From Streptomyces justiciae (GTDB lineage: Bacteria > Actinomycetota > Actinomycetes > Streptomycetales > Streptomycetaceae), in the NCBI RefSeq assembly GCF_015163075.1, contig NZ_JADDXU010000004.1:1-64000 (forward strand): a stretch of 64,000 nucleotides of DNA, read 5' to 3'. A model generated the notes under the pieces. The model saw nothing but the letters and a program-made list of their open reading frames with translations. It ran no database searches and was not told the origin of the DNA. This document shows, in pieces, positions 32,361-40,267 of the stretch (positions within the stretch are counted from its first letter, which is position 1; each line of letters starts with the position of its first letter). The translations under genes and the position numbers were made by a program.

Positions 32361-32690
32361 GACCGACCGGATTGAGGGGGACGGGCGGGTACTGGCATCT
32401 GCGGCTAGGTGTGAGGCGCACGGGACTCGGGTTTGTGGCCGGGGGAGAGGGCGTCCGCGGCAGGTGTGGGGCCTCCGGTCTCAGGCTCGCGGCCGGGCCG
32501 TCCTGGCATCTGTGGCGGGTGTGAGGTCCGCCGGATTGGAGCTTGCGGCCGGGCGACTCCGGCCTCTGCGGGAGGCGTGGGGCCCCACCGGATTCGGGCT
32601 TGTGGCCGGGCCGTCCCGGCATCCGCAGCAGGTGTGGGTCCCGCCGGATTCAGGTTCGTGGCCCGCCCGCAGGTGTGAGGTTCACCGGCC
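32354..32690. repeat. Degenerate ~55-bp direct tandem repeat array
   Basis: Units begin at 32354, 32408, 32463, 32518, 32574, 32631 and 32672, i.e. 54-57 bases apart with the last two shortened. Each opens GGTGTGAGG or close (GGTGTGGGG, GGCGTGGGG), continues with a CCGGATTCGGGCTTG-like core and GTGGCCGGGCCG, and ends GGCATCTGCGGCA. Unit length is not a multiple of three, so it is not a coding repeat, and there are no unique spacers as in CRISPR. It fills the gap between the DUF1206 gene (its stop codon lies in the first unit) and the FUSC gene (its stop lies just past the last unit). Confidence 0.75.
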
Positions 32691-32711
32691 TCACGCCTGC
32701 GGGCGGGCCAC
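32658..32711. terminator. Long bidirectional hairpin holding the FUSC stop codon
   Basis: Arms of 23 bases at 32658-32680 and 32689-32711 are complementary except for one position that can form a G-U pair; the loop is 8 bases (TTCACCGG). It lies between the convergent DUF1206 and FUSC genes. The FUSC stop codon (32691-32693, read on the minus strand) is inside the arm. No T-run follows, but an arm this long should stop transcription from both sides. Confidence 0.75.
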
Positions 32712-34931
32712 CGGTACCCGTAGTGGGCGTGCCAGGCCCACCACCCCCTCGTCCAGGCGGCCCAGATGCCGCAGTACCCGGTCCGTGACCCGGCCGAAGC
32801 GGGGTGTGCCGGGGCCGCCGGTCTCCAGCAGGGCGGCGATGCTCGGGCCGGTGCTGACCTCGTTGGTGGAGTGCTCGTCGGCGACGTGGGCGGCGATGGC
32901 GCGGATGTTGCGCAGGATGCGCTGTCCGGCGCCGCGCAGGCGTGGGTCCGCCGCGATCGAGGGATGCGTCGGCAGGAGTTCCGCGGTCGCGGCCAGGGCC
33001 CGCGCCTGGTAGGCGCAGGTCTCCAGCAGGGCCACGACGTACCGCGCCGTGTCCCGCCGGGCCCGCAGCGGGGTGACGGGATGCGTGAGCGGCTGGGTGG
33101 CGGCGCGCAGGTCGGCCAGCGCCTGGTCCAGGTCGCGCGCCTGGTCCAGCAGATCGGCCGGCGGGCCGCCGCTGAGCTGGTCCACGGCCGTCTCGGTGAC
33201 GTCCGCGAGCCGGTCCAGCACGGCGACCAGTAGATCGTTGGTACGGCGGTCCGTCCGTACGGGCAGCACCAACGCCGCGGCCAGTACTCCGCACGCCGCC
33301 CCGAGCGCCGTCTCCTCGATCCGCAGCACGAGCACCGAGAAGCTGTAGGTGTGCAGCAGCGTGTAGAGCAGCCCCAGCGCGGCGGTCACGAAGAACGACA
33401 TCAGCGTGTACGACAACGGGGCTGTGTAGAACATCAAAAACACGCACACCAGCACCAGCGCGAATGCCGTCCAGGTGTGGTGCCCGACCAGCGCCGCCAG
33501 CCCGATGCCCGCCACCACCCCGAGGACCGTGCCGACCAGCCGCCGGTAGCCCTTGACCAGGATCTCGCCCGTGGAGGCGGTGTTGATGAACACGATCCAG
33601 CAGGTCAGCACCGCCCAGTACCAGCGCTGACTGGACAGCAGCTCCCCGCCCACGATGGCCAGCGACGACCCCACCGCCACCTGCACGGCCGCCCGGGTCG
33701 TCGGCCGCCGCAACCCCGTGAGCTCCTCCTCCGCCCCTTCCTCGCCCGCGTCGATGGCCGCGTCCTCGGCGTCCAGCTCCTCCCGCGAGCGGGCCGTGGC
33801 GGGGCTGTCGTCCGACTCGTCCTGCGGCCCGTCGAGGGCGACCCGCAGCCCCAGCACCGCGCGGGCGGTCTCGCCGATGCCCCGGAAGACGTCCTGGACG
33901 GCGGGCGGGGCGACCGGCAGGTTCTCCTCGTCCCGGTAGCCGAGCAGCCGGTTGCGGACGTGCGACAGCGCGGTGCCGTGCCCCGCGGACACCGGCCGCA
34001 GGACGAGCAGCCGCAGCGCCTCCAGATCCCGGCGCAGCAGGTCGGTCGCCTTGTCCCGCACCGGCAGCAGCCCACCCGCGGGCACGGCCGCGCCCGGCAG
34101 ATGCAGGGCCAGCGTGTCAGCCCGCTCGGCGCTGCGCGCAGTCAGCAGCAACAGGCCCAGCCGCTCGGCGGCCACCTCGGCGTCCGCCACCCGCCGCTGC
34201 ACGAGCCGGGCCACGCTCTCGTCGGCGGTCCCGGCCTCCAGCCGGCCCTGGATCATCAGCGCGGTGTCGTGCAGCCGGGCGGTGCCCTCCCGTACGTGCT
34301 CCAGGGCCTTGTCGACGTCCTCCGGGCCCGCGTCGAGCAGTTCGAGCTGCGCGGTCACCAGCTGGGCCAACCGGGCGCGGAAGGCGGACCGCAGCCGCTC
34401 CAGCGTCCCCGCGGGCGTCTCCGGCACGAGGGCGAAACGCACCAGGGCGCTGCTCGCGAAGGCGACGCCGATCGCCCCGTACAGCGAAGGAAGTCCGGAC
34501 ACCGTCGCGCCGACGAACAGGGACAGGAAGTACACCTGGAACCCGATCAGCCCGAGCGCGGTGCCCCGGTCGCCGAACCGCCGCCCGTAGACCGCGCAGA
34601 AGATGAGCGCGACGAAGAACAGGTCACCGGCGACGACCCGGGAGCTGAGCAGCGCCGCCAGCGTGACGGCGGCCAGCGCGACCGGCAGCCCCAGCGCGAG
34701 GGTGCCGGCCTGCGCGGCACGCTCCTTGTCCCGGACGGCGAAGGTGGCGACCATCGCCGCGATCGCCCCCGCCACCAGATGCCGCACATCGGTGCCCGAC
34801 GGGGCGAGCACGGCGAGCGTCAGCGCGATGGCCCCCACGGTCCGCAGCCCGGCGGTCAGCCGCAGCAGCCCAGGATCGGACGCCACGACAATGTCCCGCA
34901 CGCGCACCCGCCGGACCCCGCTCACGCTCAC
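32691..34931 (-). CDS. FUSC-family inner-membrane protein
   Basis: 746 residues with two membrane blocks (about residues 25-180 and 405-550, each of 5-6 helices) joined and followed by long soluble helical regions, as in FUSC/aromatic-acid-exporter (AaeB/YccS-like) proteins. An acidic linker (DESDDSP, EEGAEEEL) lies near residues 370-395. The signature after the second block is ETALGAACGVLAAALVLPVRTDRR. Substrates in the family include aromatic acids; none can be assigned here. GTG start at 34931; the NDH-2 gene upstream on the same strand ends 44 bases away. The 3' end is embedded in a 23-bp hairpin. Confidence 0.88.
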   Translation of the reverse strand: MSVSGVRRVRVRDIVVASDPGLLRLTAGLRTVGAIALTLAVLAPSGTDVRHLVAGAIAAMVATFAVRDKERAAQAGTLALGLPVALAAVTLAALLSSRVVAGDLFFVALIFCAVYGRRFGDRGTALGLIGFQVYFLSLFVGATVSGLPSLYGAIGVAFASSALVRFALVPETPAGTLERLRSAFRARLAQLVTAQLELLDAGPEDVDKALEHVREGTARLHDTALMIQGRLEAGTADESVARLVQRRVADAEVAAERLGLLLLTARSAERADTLALHLPGAAVPAGGLLPVRDKATDLLRRDLEALRLLVLRPVSAGHGTALSHVRNRLLGYRDEENLPVAPPAVQDVFRGIGETARAVLGLRVALDGPQDESDDSPATARSREELDAEDAAIDAGEEGAEEELTGLRRPTTRAAVQVAVGSSLAIVGGELLSSQRWYWAVLTCWIVFINTASTGEILVKGYRRLVGTVLGVVAGIGLAALVGHHTWTAFALVLVCVFLMFYTAPLSYTLMSFFVTAALGLLYTLLHTYSFSVLVLRIEETALGAACGVLAAALVLPVRTDRRTNDLLVAVLDRLADVTETAVDQLSGGPPADLLDQARDLDQALADLRAATQPLTHPVTPLRARRDTARYVVALLETCAYQARALAATAELLPTHPSIAADPRLRGAGQRILRNIRAIAAHVADEHSTNEVSTGPSIAALLETGGPGTPRFGRVTDRVLRHLGRLDEGVVGLARPLRVPVARPQA

Positions 34932-34974
34932 CCGCGCCCTGCCCGTTGCCCGAGACCTCCTCCGCCGGGTGGGC

Positions 34975-36339
34975 CTAGTCCTGCCGCTCCGTTCCGTCCA
35001 CGTGGGCGCGTACCTGTTCCGGTGTCAGGTACGCGTTCGTGTACTCGAAGTCCTTGAGCTTGGCCGCCCTGCGGGCCTGGAAGCCCGTGCGGACGAAATC
35101 GTCACCGGCGATCGCGTTCAGCGTCCAGTTGGTGGCGACGCGGACCTTGGCCACGTTGGTGCGCAGCGCCGCCCAGTGGTAGCCGCGGGCCGCGAACTGG
35201 GCGGGCAGGCCCCGCAGTTCGATGCCCAGCGGCTTGGACACGGCGTCCCTGCCACCGAGGTCGACGACGAGACCGAGGTCCTTGTGGGTATACGGCGTCG
35301 TCGCCCCGCCCCGCAGCGTGGCGATGACGTTGTCCGCGACGTGCTTGCCCTGCCGCATCGCGTGCTGCGCGGTCGGCGGGCAGATCGCGCCCTCCTCGCC
35401 CTTGGCCTCGTCCGGGACCGCGGCGGAGTCGCCGAGCGCGAACACCCCGTCCTGGCCCGGCATCTTCATGTCCGCGCCGACCACGAGCCGCCCGCGGAGC
35501 GTCTCGGCCCCCAGCGTCGAGATGAGCGGGCTCGCCACGACACCCGCCGTCCAGATCAGGGTGCGCGTCGGCACCACCCGGCCGTCGGTGAAGGTGACCT
35601 CCTCCGGGCCCGCCTTGGCGATGGACGTGCCGAGGGAGATCTCGATGCCGCGCTTGGTGAGGATGTTCTGCGCGGTGCTGCCCAGCTTGTCACCCAGCTC
35701 GGGCATCAGCTTCGGGGCGATGTCGATCAGATGCCACTTGATGAGGGCCGGGTCGATGCGCGGGTAGCGCTTGACGGCGGCGTGGGTGAGCTTCTGCAGA
35801 CAGGCCGCGGTCTCGGTGCCCGCGTATCCGCCGCCGACGACCACGAACTGCAGCCGCGCGGCGCGCTCCGCCTCGTCGTGGCTGGCGTCGGCGAGGTCGA
35901 GCTGCGAGATGACGTGGTCGCGGATGTAGGCGGCCTCGGCCAGGGTCTTCATGCCGAACGCGTTGTCCGTGAGCCCGGGGATGTCGAACGTGCGGGTCAC
36001 ACTGCCCGGCGCCAGCACGATGTAGTCGTACGGCTCGTCGACGATCTCGTCGGTGATGGTGCGGATCACGCACACCTTCGCCTTGAGGTCCACGCCGATC
36101 GCGCCGCCCGGGATGATCCGGGTGCGGTACTTCTTGCTCCGCCGCAGCGACACGGCGATCGACTGGGGTGTCAGCACCCCGGAGGCCACCTGGGGGAGCA
36201 GCGGAAGGTAGAGCTGATAGGCGAACGGCGTCACCAGCGTGACGTCGGCCTCGTCGGCACCGAGTTTGCGTTCCAGCCGGCGTACACACTCCACGCCGGC
36301 GAAGCCTGCGCCAACCACCAGAATCCTGGGTCGTGTCAC
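34975..36339 (-). CDS. ndh: Type II NADH dehydrogenase-like flavoprotein
   Basis: 454 residues from GTG 36339 with GAAGGGAAG upstream; an upstream in-frame start exists but lacks a good SD. It has two Rossmann motifs, ILVVGAGFAGVECVRRLE for FAD and FVVVGGGYAGTETA for NADH, and the family segment LIWTAGVVASPL with GVFALGDSA. NDH-2 passes electrons from NADH to quinone without pumping protons. The C-terminal membrane-attachment helices are short. Streptomycetes carry several NDH-2-like proteins, so ferredoxin/other acceptors remain possible. Confidence 0.88.
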   Translation of the reverse strand: MTRPRILVVGAGFAGVECVRRLERKLGADEADVTLVTPFAYQLYLPLLPQVASGVLTPQSIAVSLRRSKKYRTRIIPGGAIGVDLKAKVCVIRTITDEIVDEPYDYIVLAPGSVTRTFDIPGLTDNAFGMKTLAEAAYIRDHVISQLDLADASHDEAERAARLQFVVVGGGYAGTETAACLQKLTHAAVKRYPRIDPALIKWHLIDIAPKLMPELGDKLGSTAQNILTKRGIEISLGTSIAKAGPEEVTFTDGRVVPTRTLIWTAGVVASPLISTLGAETLRGRLVVGADMKMPGQDGVFALGDSAAVPDEAKGEEGAICPPTAQHAMRQGKHVADNVIATLRGGATTPYTHKDLGLVVDLGGRDAVSKPLGIELRGLPAQFAARGYHWAALRTNVAKVRVATNWTLNAIAGDDFVRTGFQARRAAKLKDFEYTNAYLTPEQVRAHVDGTERQD

Positions 36340-36540
36340 GGTCTTTCTTCCCTTCTGCGGCTCCGGCGGTCCGAGTCGAACGACGTTCGTCTGCCCTGGA
36401 TCGCTGCTGCCCATCCCACCGATCCCACCGTGCCCGAAGCCGTTCCGCCAGCCGGGTGCGGCAGGCAGACGAACGCGTTGTGCACCACCATGCCCGCACT
36501 GGTGCGCGAGTGCACCGGATGCGAGTGAAAGTCATGTGAG
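36340..36540. other. 201-base gap before NDH-2, no feature seen
   Basis: The gap between the NDH-2 gene and the RsbW-like gene, both on the minus strand, contains no convincing reading frame or long inverted repeat. It should carry the NDH-2 promoter, but I see no clear -10/-35 pair. Confidence 0.5.
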
Positions 36541-36945
36541 TCACCAGGGCAGGAACACATGCACGTCCTTGCCGTCCTCTTCCGGAACGACGCTCACCTG
36601 CTCGCACAGGGCATGGATCAGATGCCAGCCGACGCCGCCACCGCCGGTGCGCGGGTGGAAGGGCCGCGGGGCCGGCGGAGTGGGGTTGGAGTCGTGCAGC
36701 GTCACGTGCACACCGTCGAAGGTCCGCCGCATGGTCAGGGAGAACTCCCCGGGCGCGTACTGCACCGCGTTGGCCGCCAGCTCGGTGACGACCAGCAGGA
36801 TGTCGTGCCAGTACTCGGGCGCGCCCGGCGGGCAGACATCGGCGAGGACATACAGGAAGTCCTCCGCGGCGAGCCGGGCACCTGTCACACTCTGCGGCTC
36901 TCCCGGGAAGCTCGTGGTGCGGCTCGGGATCTCCACGGAGGCCAC
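36541..36945 (-). CDS. RsbW-like ATP-binding protein
   Basis: 134 residues, a bare GHKL ATPase: N box VVTELAANAVQYAPGEF, D region LHDSNPTPP, G box TGGGGVGWHLIHALCEQVSV. Such stand-alone proteins are typical streptomycete anti-sigma or anti-anti-sigma kinases. It is not next to a sigma gene; the nearest SigB-like gene is about 5 kb away. GTG start at 36945 with TAGGGA upstream. It sits between the acyl-CoA synthetase and NDH-2 genes on the same strand. Confidence 0.85.
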   Translation of the reverse strand: MASVEIPSRTTSFPGEPQSVTGARLAAEDFLYVLADVCPPGAPEYWHDILLVVTELAANAVQYAPGEFSLTMRRTFDGVHVTLHDSNPTPPAPRPFHPRTGGGGVGWHLIHALCEQVSVVPEEDGKDVHVFLPW

Positions 36946-37058
36946 TAGGTCGTCCCTACGAGTTCATCGGCCATGTCCTTCTTCCAGCGTCCTTCGACGT
37001 CGGCGCTTGTGCGAGTTCCCGGGGACGCCGAGGTCAATCGGACCCACGGGACCCACTG

Positions 37059-38960
37059 TCACCGGAAGACGTTGTCCGAGTCCTCCCAGCCGGCCGGCTC
37101 CTCGGGCAGCCGCTGCCGGGTGCCGTGCGAGCGGGCCTGGTACATCGCGTCGATCTCGAAAGCGTAGTGCTCGACGATCGCGTCCCGGCGCAGTTTCATC
37201 GACGGCGTGAGCAGCGCGCTGGTGCGGTCGAAGGGCTCCGGCAGCACCCGGAAGACGCGGATGGACTCCGAACGGGACACGGAGCTGTTCGCCGCGGCGA
37301 CCGCCCGCCCGATCTCCTCCCGCAGCGCGTTCTCCTCACGCGCCTCCCGGCTCGGCGCGTCCCCCGGCAGCGCGAGCGCGCCGCGCCAGTGGGTCAGGAA
37401 GTCCGGGTCCAGGGTGATCAGGGCCCCGATGCAGGGCCGGTTGTCGCCGACCAGGACCGCCTGGTGGATGAGCGGGTGCATCCGCAGCCGCTGCTCCAGG
37501 AAGGCCGGGGCCACGCTCTTGCCGCCGCTGGTGATGACGACGTCCTTCTTGCGGCCGGTGATCGTCAGATAGCCCTCGGGGTCGAGGTAGCCCAGGTCTC
37601 CGGTGGCCAGCCAGCCGCTGCCCAGCGCCGCCCGGGTGGCGGCCTCGTCGTTGATGTACCCCTGGAACACCGAGGGGCCGCGCACCAGGATCTCCCCGTC
37701 GTCGGCCACCCGGATGTCGGTGCCCGGCAGGGCCTGGCCGACGGTGCCGGACTTCTCCCGGCCCACCGGCTGGGCCGTGATGCCGCCGCTGGTCTCGGTC
37801 AGCCCGTAGGCGTCGTTCACGTAGAGGCCGATGCCTTCGTAGAACAGACAGAGTTCACGGCCCAGCGGCGACCCGCCCGAGGCGGCGCGCAGTACCCGGC
37901 CGCCCAGTGCGGCCCGCAGCCTGCGGTACACCGTCCGCTCGTACAGCGCGTGCTGGAGCCGCAGGTCCAGGCCGGGGCCCGGTCCCAGGCCCAGCCGATG
38001 GCGTTCGACGGCCGCCGCGAAGTCCCGGGCCGTCTCCGCGGCCCGCTCGAACAGGGCGCCGCGGCCCGCCTGCTGGGCCATCCGCAGGAAGTTCTTGTAG
38101 ATCTTCTCGAAGAGCGACGGCACACCGCAGAAGTACGTGGGCCGGAACGACAGCAGGGACGCCGACAGCGTCTCGGGGCTCAGATCCGGCTCGTGGCCCA
38201 TCAGCATGCCGCCGCGGATGCACAGGCTCTGCACCAGCAGGCCGTACACATGGGAGAAGGGCAGGAAGGCGAGGACGCTGCCCTGGCCGCCGGGCGGCAC
38301 CACCGTGTGCCCCCAGCCCTCCAGCAGGACGTCGCAGGCGCTCGCCAGGCCCCGGTGGCTCACCGCGCAGCCCTGCGGCCGGCCGGAGGTGCCGGACGTG
38401 TAGACGACCGCCGCGGTGGAGTCCGGCAGCACGATGCGGCGCAGCGACTCCACCGTCGTGAACGGAATGAACTCACCCCGTTCCACGAGCTGTTCCAGCG
38501 CTCCCGTGTCCAACTGCCAGACGTGCCGAAGCCGGGGCAGCGAGGCGCACACCGACCCGACCGTCATCACGCTCTGTTCGTCCTCGACGACCACGCCGAC
38601 GCAGCCCGCGTCCCGGAGGATCCACTCCACCTGGTCGCGCGACGACGTGGGATAGATCGGCACGACCTCGGCGCCCACCGCCCACAGGGCATGGCTGAGC
38701 ACCGTCCACTCGTACCGGGTGCGCGCCATGATCGCCACGCGGTTCCCCGGCGCGATCCCGGAGGCCACCAGCCCCTTGGCCAGGTCCACCACCTCGTCCC
38801 GCACCTCCACGGCGGTCACTTCCTCCCACGGGGCGGAGGGACCGGAGCGGCGCGCGAGCATCGGCAGGGTGGGGTTGCGGTCCGCCGACTCGAAGACGCT
38901 GTCGGCGAGCCCGCCGGTCAGCGGGGAGACGGACGGGGGAGCGAGGGCGACGTCGCGCAT
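37059..38960 (-). CDS. Long-chain acyl-CoA synthetase (AMP-forming)
   Basis: 633 residues with all ANL motifs: P-loop AVVYTSGTSGRPQG (A3), YGLTETSGG (A5), TGDLGYLDPEGYLTITGRKKD (A7-A8 landmark), and GGKSVAPAFLE. The catalytic-Lys region near the C-terminus reads TPSMKLRRD in place of the usual TLKVRR, still a basic loop. It matches the FadD15-like FACS branch that activates fatty acids with ATP and CoA. AGGAG lies before ATG 38960. The upstream region holds a weak inverted repeat at 38995-39014. Confidence 0.92.
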   Translation of the reverse strand: MRDVALAPPSVSPLTGGLADSVFESADRNPTLPMLARRSGPSAPWEEVTAVEVRDEVVDLAKGLVASGIAPGNRVAIMARTRYEWTVLSHALWAVGAEVVPIYPTSSRDQVEWILRDAGCVGVVVEDEQSVMTVGSVCASLPRLRHVWQLDTGALEQLVERGEFIPFTTVESLRRIVLPDSTAAVVYTSGTSGRPQGCAVSHRGLASACDVLLEGWGHTVVPPGGQGSVLAFLPFSHVYGLLVQSLCIRGGMLMGHEPDLSPETLSASLLSFRPTYFCGVPSLFEKIYKNFLRMAQQAGRGALFERAAETARDFAAAVERHRLGLGPGPGLDLRLQHALYERTVYRRLRAALGGRVLRAASGGSPLGRELCLFYEGIGLYVNDAYGLTETSGGITAQPVGREKSGTVGQALPGTDIRVADDGEILVRGPSVFQGYINDEAATRAALGSGWLATGDLGYLDPEGYLTITGRKKDVVITSGGKSVAPAFLEQRLRMHPLIHQAVLVGDNRPCIGALITLDPDFLTHWRGALALPGDAPSREAREENALREEIGRAVAAANSSVSRSESIRVFRVLPEPFDRTSALLTPSMKLRRDAIVEHYAFEIDAMYQARSHGTRQRLPEEPAGWEDSDNVFR

Positions 38961-38994
38961 GCGCTGCTCCTGATGTGTACGGGGTGTGACTCCA

Positions 38995-39014
38995 CCGATG
39001 AGAACCGTTATCGG
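38995..39014. promoter_or_regulatory. Imperfect inverted repeat upstream of the acyl-CoA synthetase gene
   Basis: CCGAT at 38995-38999 is complementary to ATCGG at 39010-39014. Inside, TGAGAACCGTTATCG shows partial dyad symmetry (five of seven pairs) and some likeness to Zur-type boxes of actinomycetes. It lies about 35-55 bases upstream of the gene, where an operator would act. Weak evidence. Confidence 0.25.
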
Positions 39015-39117
39015 CGGTGCCTGAATCTAGCCCAGGCGGGAGCGGTCGGTGTCCGGATTCGACAAGGAGCGCCGGTTTGTTGATCTCGGCGTTATCGAGG
39101 GACGCGCCGCCGGGTTC

Positions 39118-40224
39118 CTACGTCTGGGTGCGGCGCGCGCACTCCCTGACGACCTCGCGCAGACTCCCGGTCCGCTCCATCAGCTCCCGCTGGACCCGCG
39201 CCCCGTTGCCTGTCCGCAGCAGCTCCGCACAGGCCTCCCGCGCACAGTCGAGGTCACCGGTCTCGGCCAGCGCCTCGCCGACGTGGTCCAGCAGCGCCCG
39301 TACGACCGCCTCCGCCGGCAGCCGGCGCATGGTCGCCGGATGCAGCAGCTCCTCCGTCAGCCCTGACCGGGCGGCCCGCCACGCGGCCAGCCGCAGCAGG
39401 CTCACACTGTGCGGCAGCGGCTCCCGCCCCGCCCGCCACTCGCGGGCCGCGGTCTCCACCAGGGCGCGGGCGAGGGTCGCGACCAGGACGGCGGACGACG
39501 CGTGCAGACAGACGTCGGCGACCCGGATCTCCACCGTCGGATAGCGCCGGGACAGCCGGGCGTCGAAGTAGACCATCGCCTCGTCGAGGAGCACCCCCGT
39601 GGCGACCATGTCCGCGACCCGCCGGTGATAGCACTCCGCCGAGCCGAACACCTCGGTCGGCCCGGCCGACGGCCAGCGCTGCCACACCCGGCTGCGATAG
39701 CTGCTGTACCGGGTGTCCCCGCCCTGCCAGAACGGCGAGTTGGCGCTGATCGCGGACAGCACCGACAGCCACGGCCGGATCCGGTCGATCACCGCGACGC
39801 CCTCGGCATCGGACTCCACGGACACATGGACGTGACAGCCGAGGACCAGGTCCCGGCTGGTGATCCCGTAGTGCTCCGCCATCCACTGGTAGCGGCGGCC
39901 CACCCCGATGGAGGGCCTGACCGGCAGCGGCGAGGTCGCGAGGGCGGCCACCGTGCAGCCGATCCCCTCGGCGAGCCGCGCCGCCTCCTTGCGGCAGCGG
40001 ACGATCTCCGCACCGAGGTCCGCCATCCCCGACTGCGGGTGCGTGGCGAACTCCAGCATCTCGGTGTGCAGTTCCTTCTCGAAGACGTCCCCGTCCACCT
40101 CGTCCAGGGCGGCGCGCGCGAGCACGGCCGCGGACAGAGCCCGTGGCTCGCCGGTCTCCGGGTCGACAAGGAGGAGCTCCTCCTCCACTCCGACGGTGCG
40201 CACGTGGGGCCGCCCTTCTGCCAT
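39118..40224 (-). CDS. YbdK-family carboxylate-amine ligase (glutamate-cysteine-ligase 2 type)
   Basis: 368 residues: GVEEELLLVDPETGEPRALS at the N-terminus (the EEE metal/ATP-binding start of GCS2 proteins), then ELHTEMLEFATHPQSG, CHVHVSVES and RYPTVEIRVADVCLHA. Related proteins ligate glutamate to cysteine or another amine; streptomycetes make mycothiol not glutathione, so the physiological substrate is uncertain. It lies 43 bases downstream of glgB on the same strand and could be a late gene of the glucan operon. Confidence 0.88.
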   Translation of the reverse strand: MAEGRPHVRTVGVEEELLLVDPETGEPRALSAAVLARAALDEVDGDVFEKELHTEMLEFATHPQSGMADLGAEIVRCRKEAARLAEGIGCTVAALATSPLPVRPSIGVGRRYQWMAEHYGITSRDLVLGCHVHVSVESDAEGVAVIDRIRPWLSVLSAISANSPFWQGGDTRYSSYRSRVWQRWPSAGPTEVFGSAECYHRRVADMVATGVLLDEAMVYFDARLSRRYPTVEIRVADVCLHASSAVLVATLARALVETAAREWRAGREPLPHSVSLLRLAAWRAARSGLTEELLHPATMRRLPAEAVVRALLDHVGEALAETGDLDCAREACAELLRTGNGARVQRELMERTGSLREVVRECARRTQT

Positions 40225-40267
40225 TACGACGGGGTCCGTACGCCCCGACTGCCCACGCGGCGGCCAA

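Noticed and set aside
32354..32690. CRISPR array
   Set aside because: Units abut without unique spacers, are degenerate and no cas genes are near. It is a tandem repeat.
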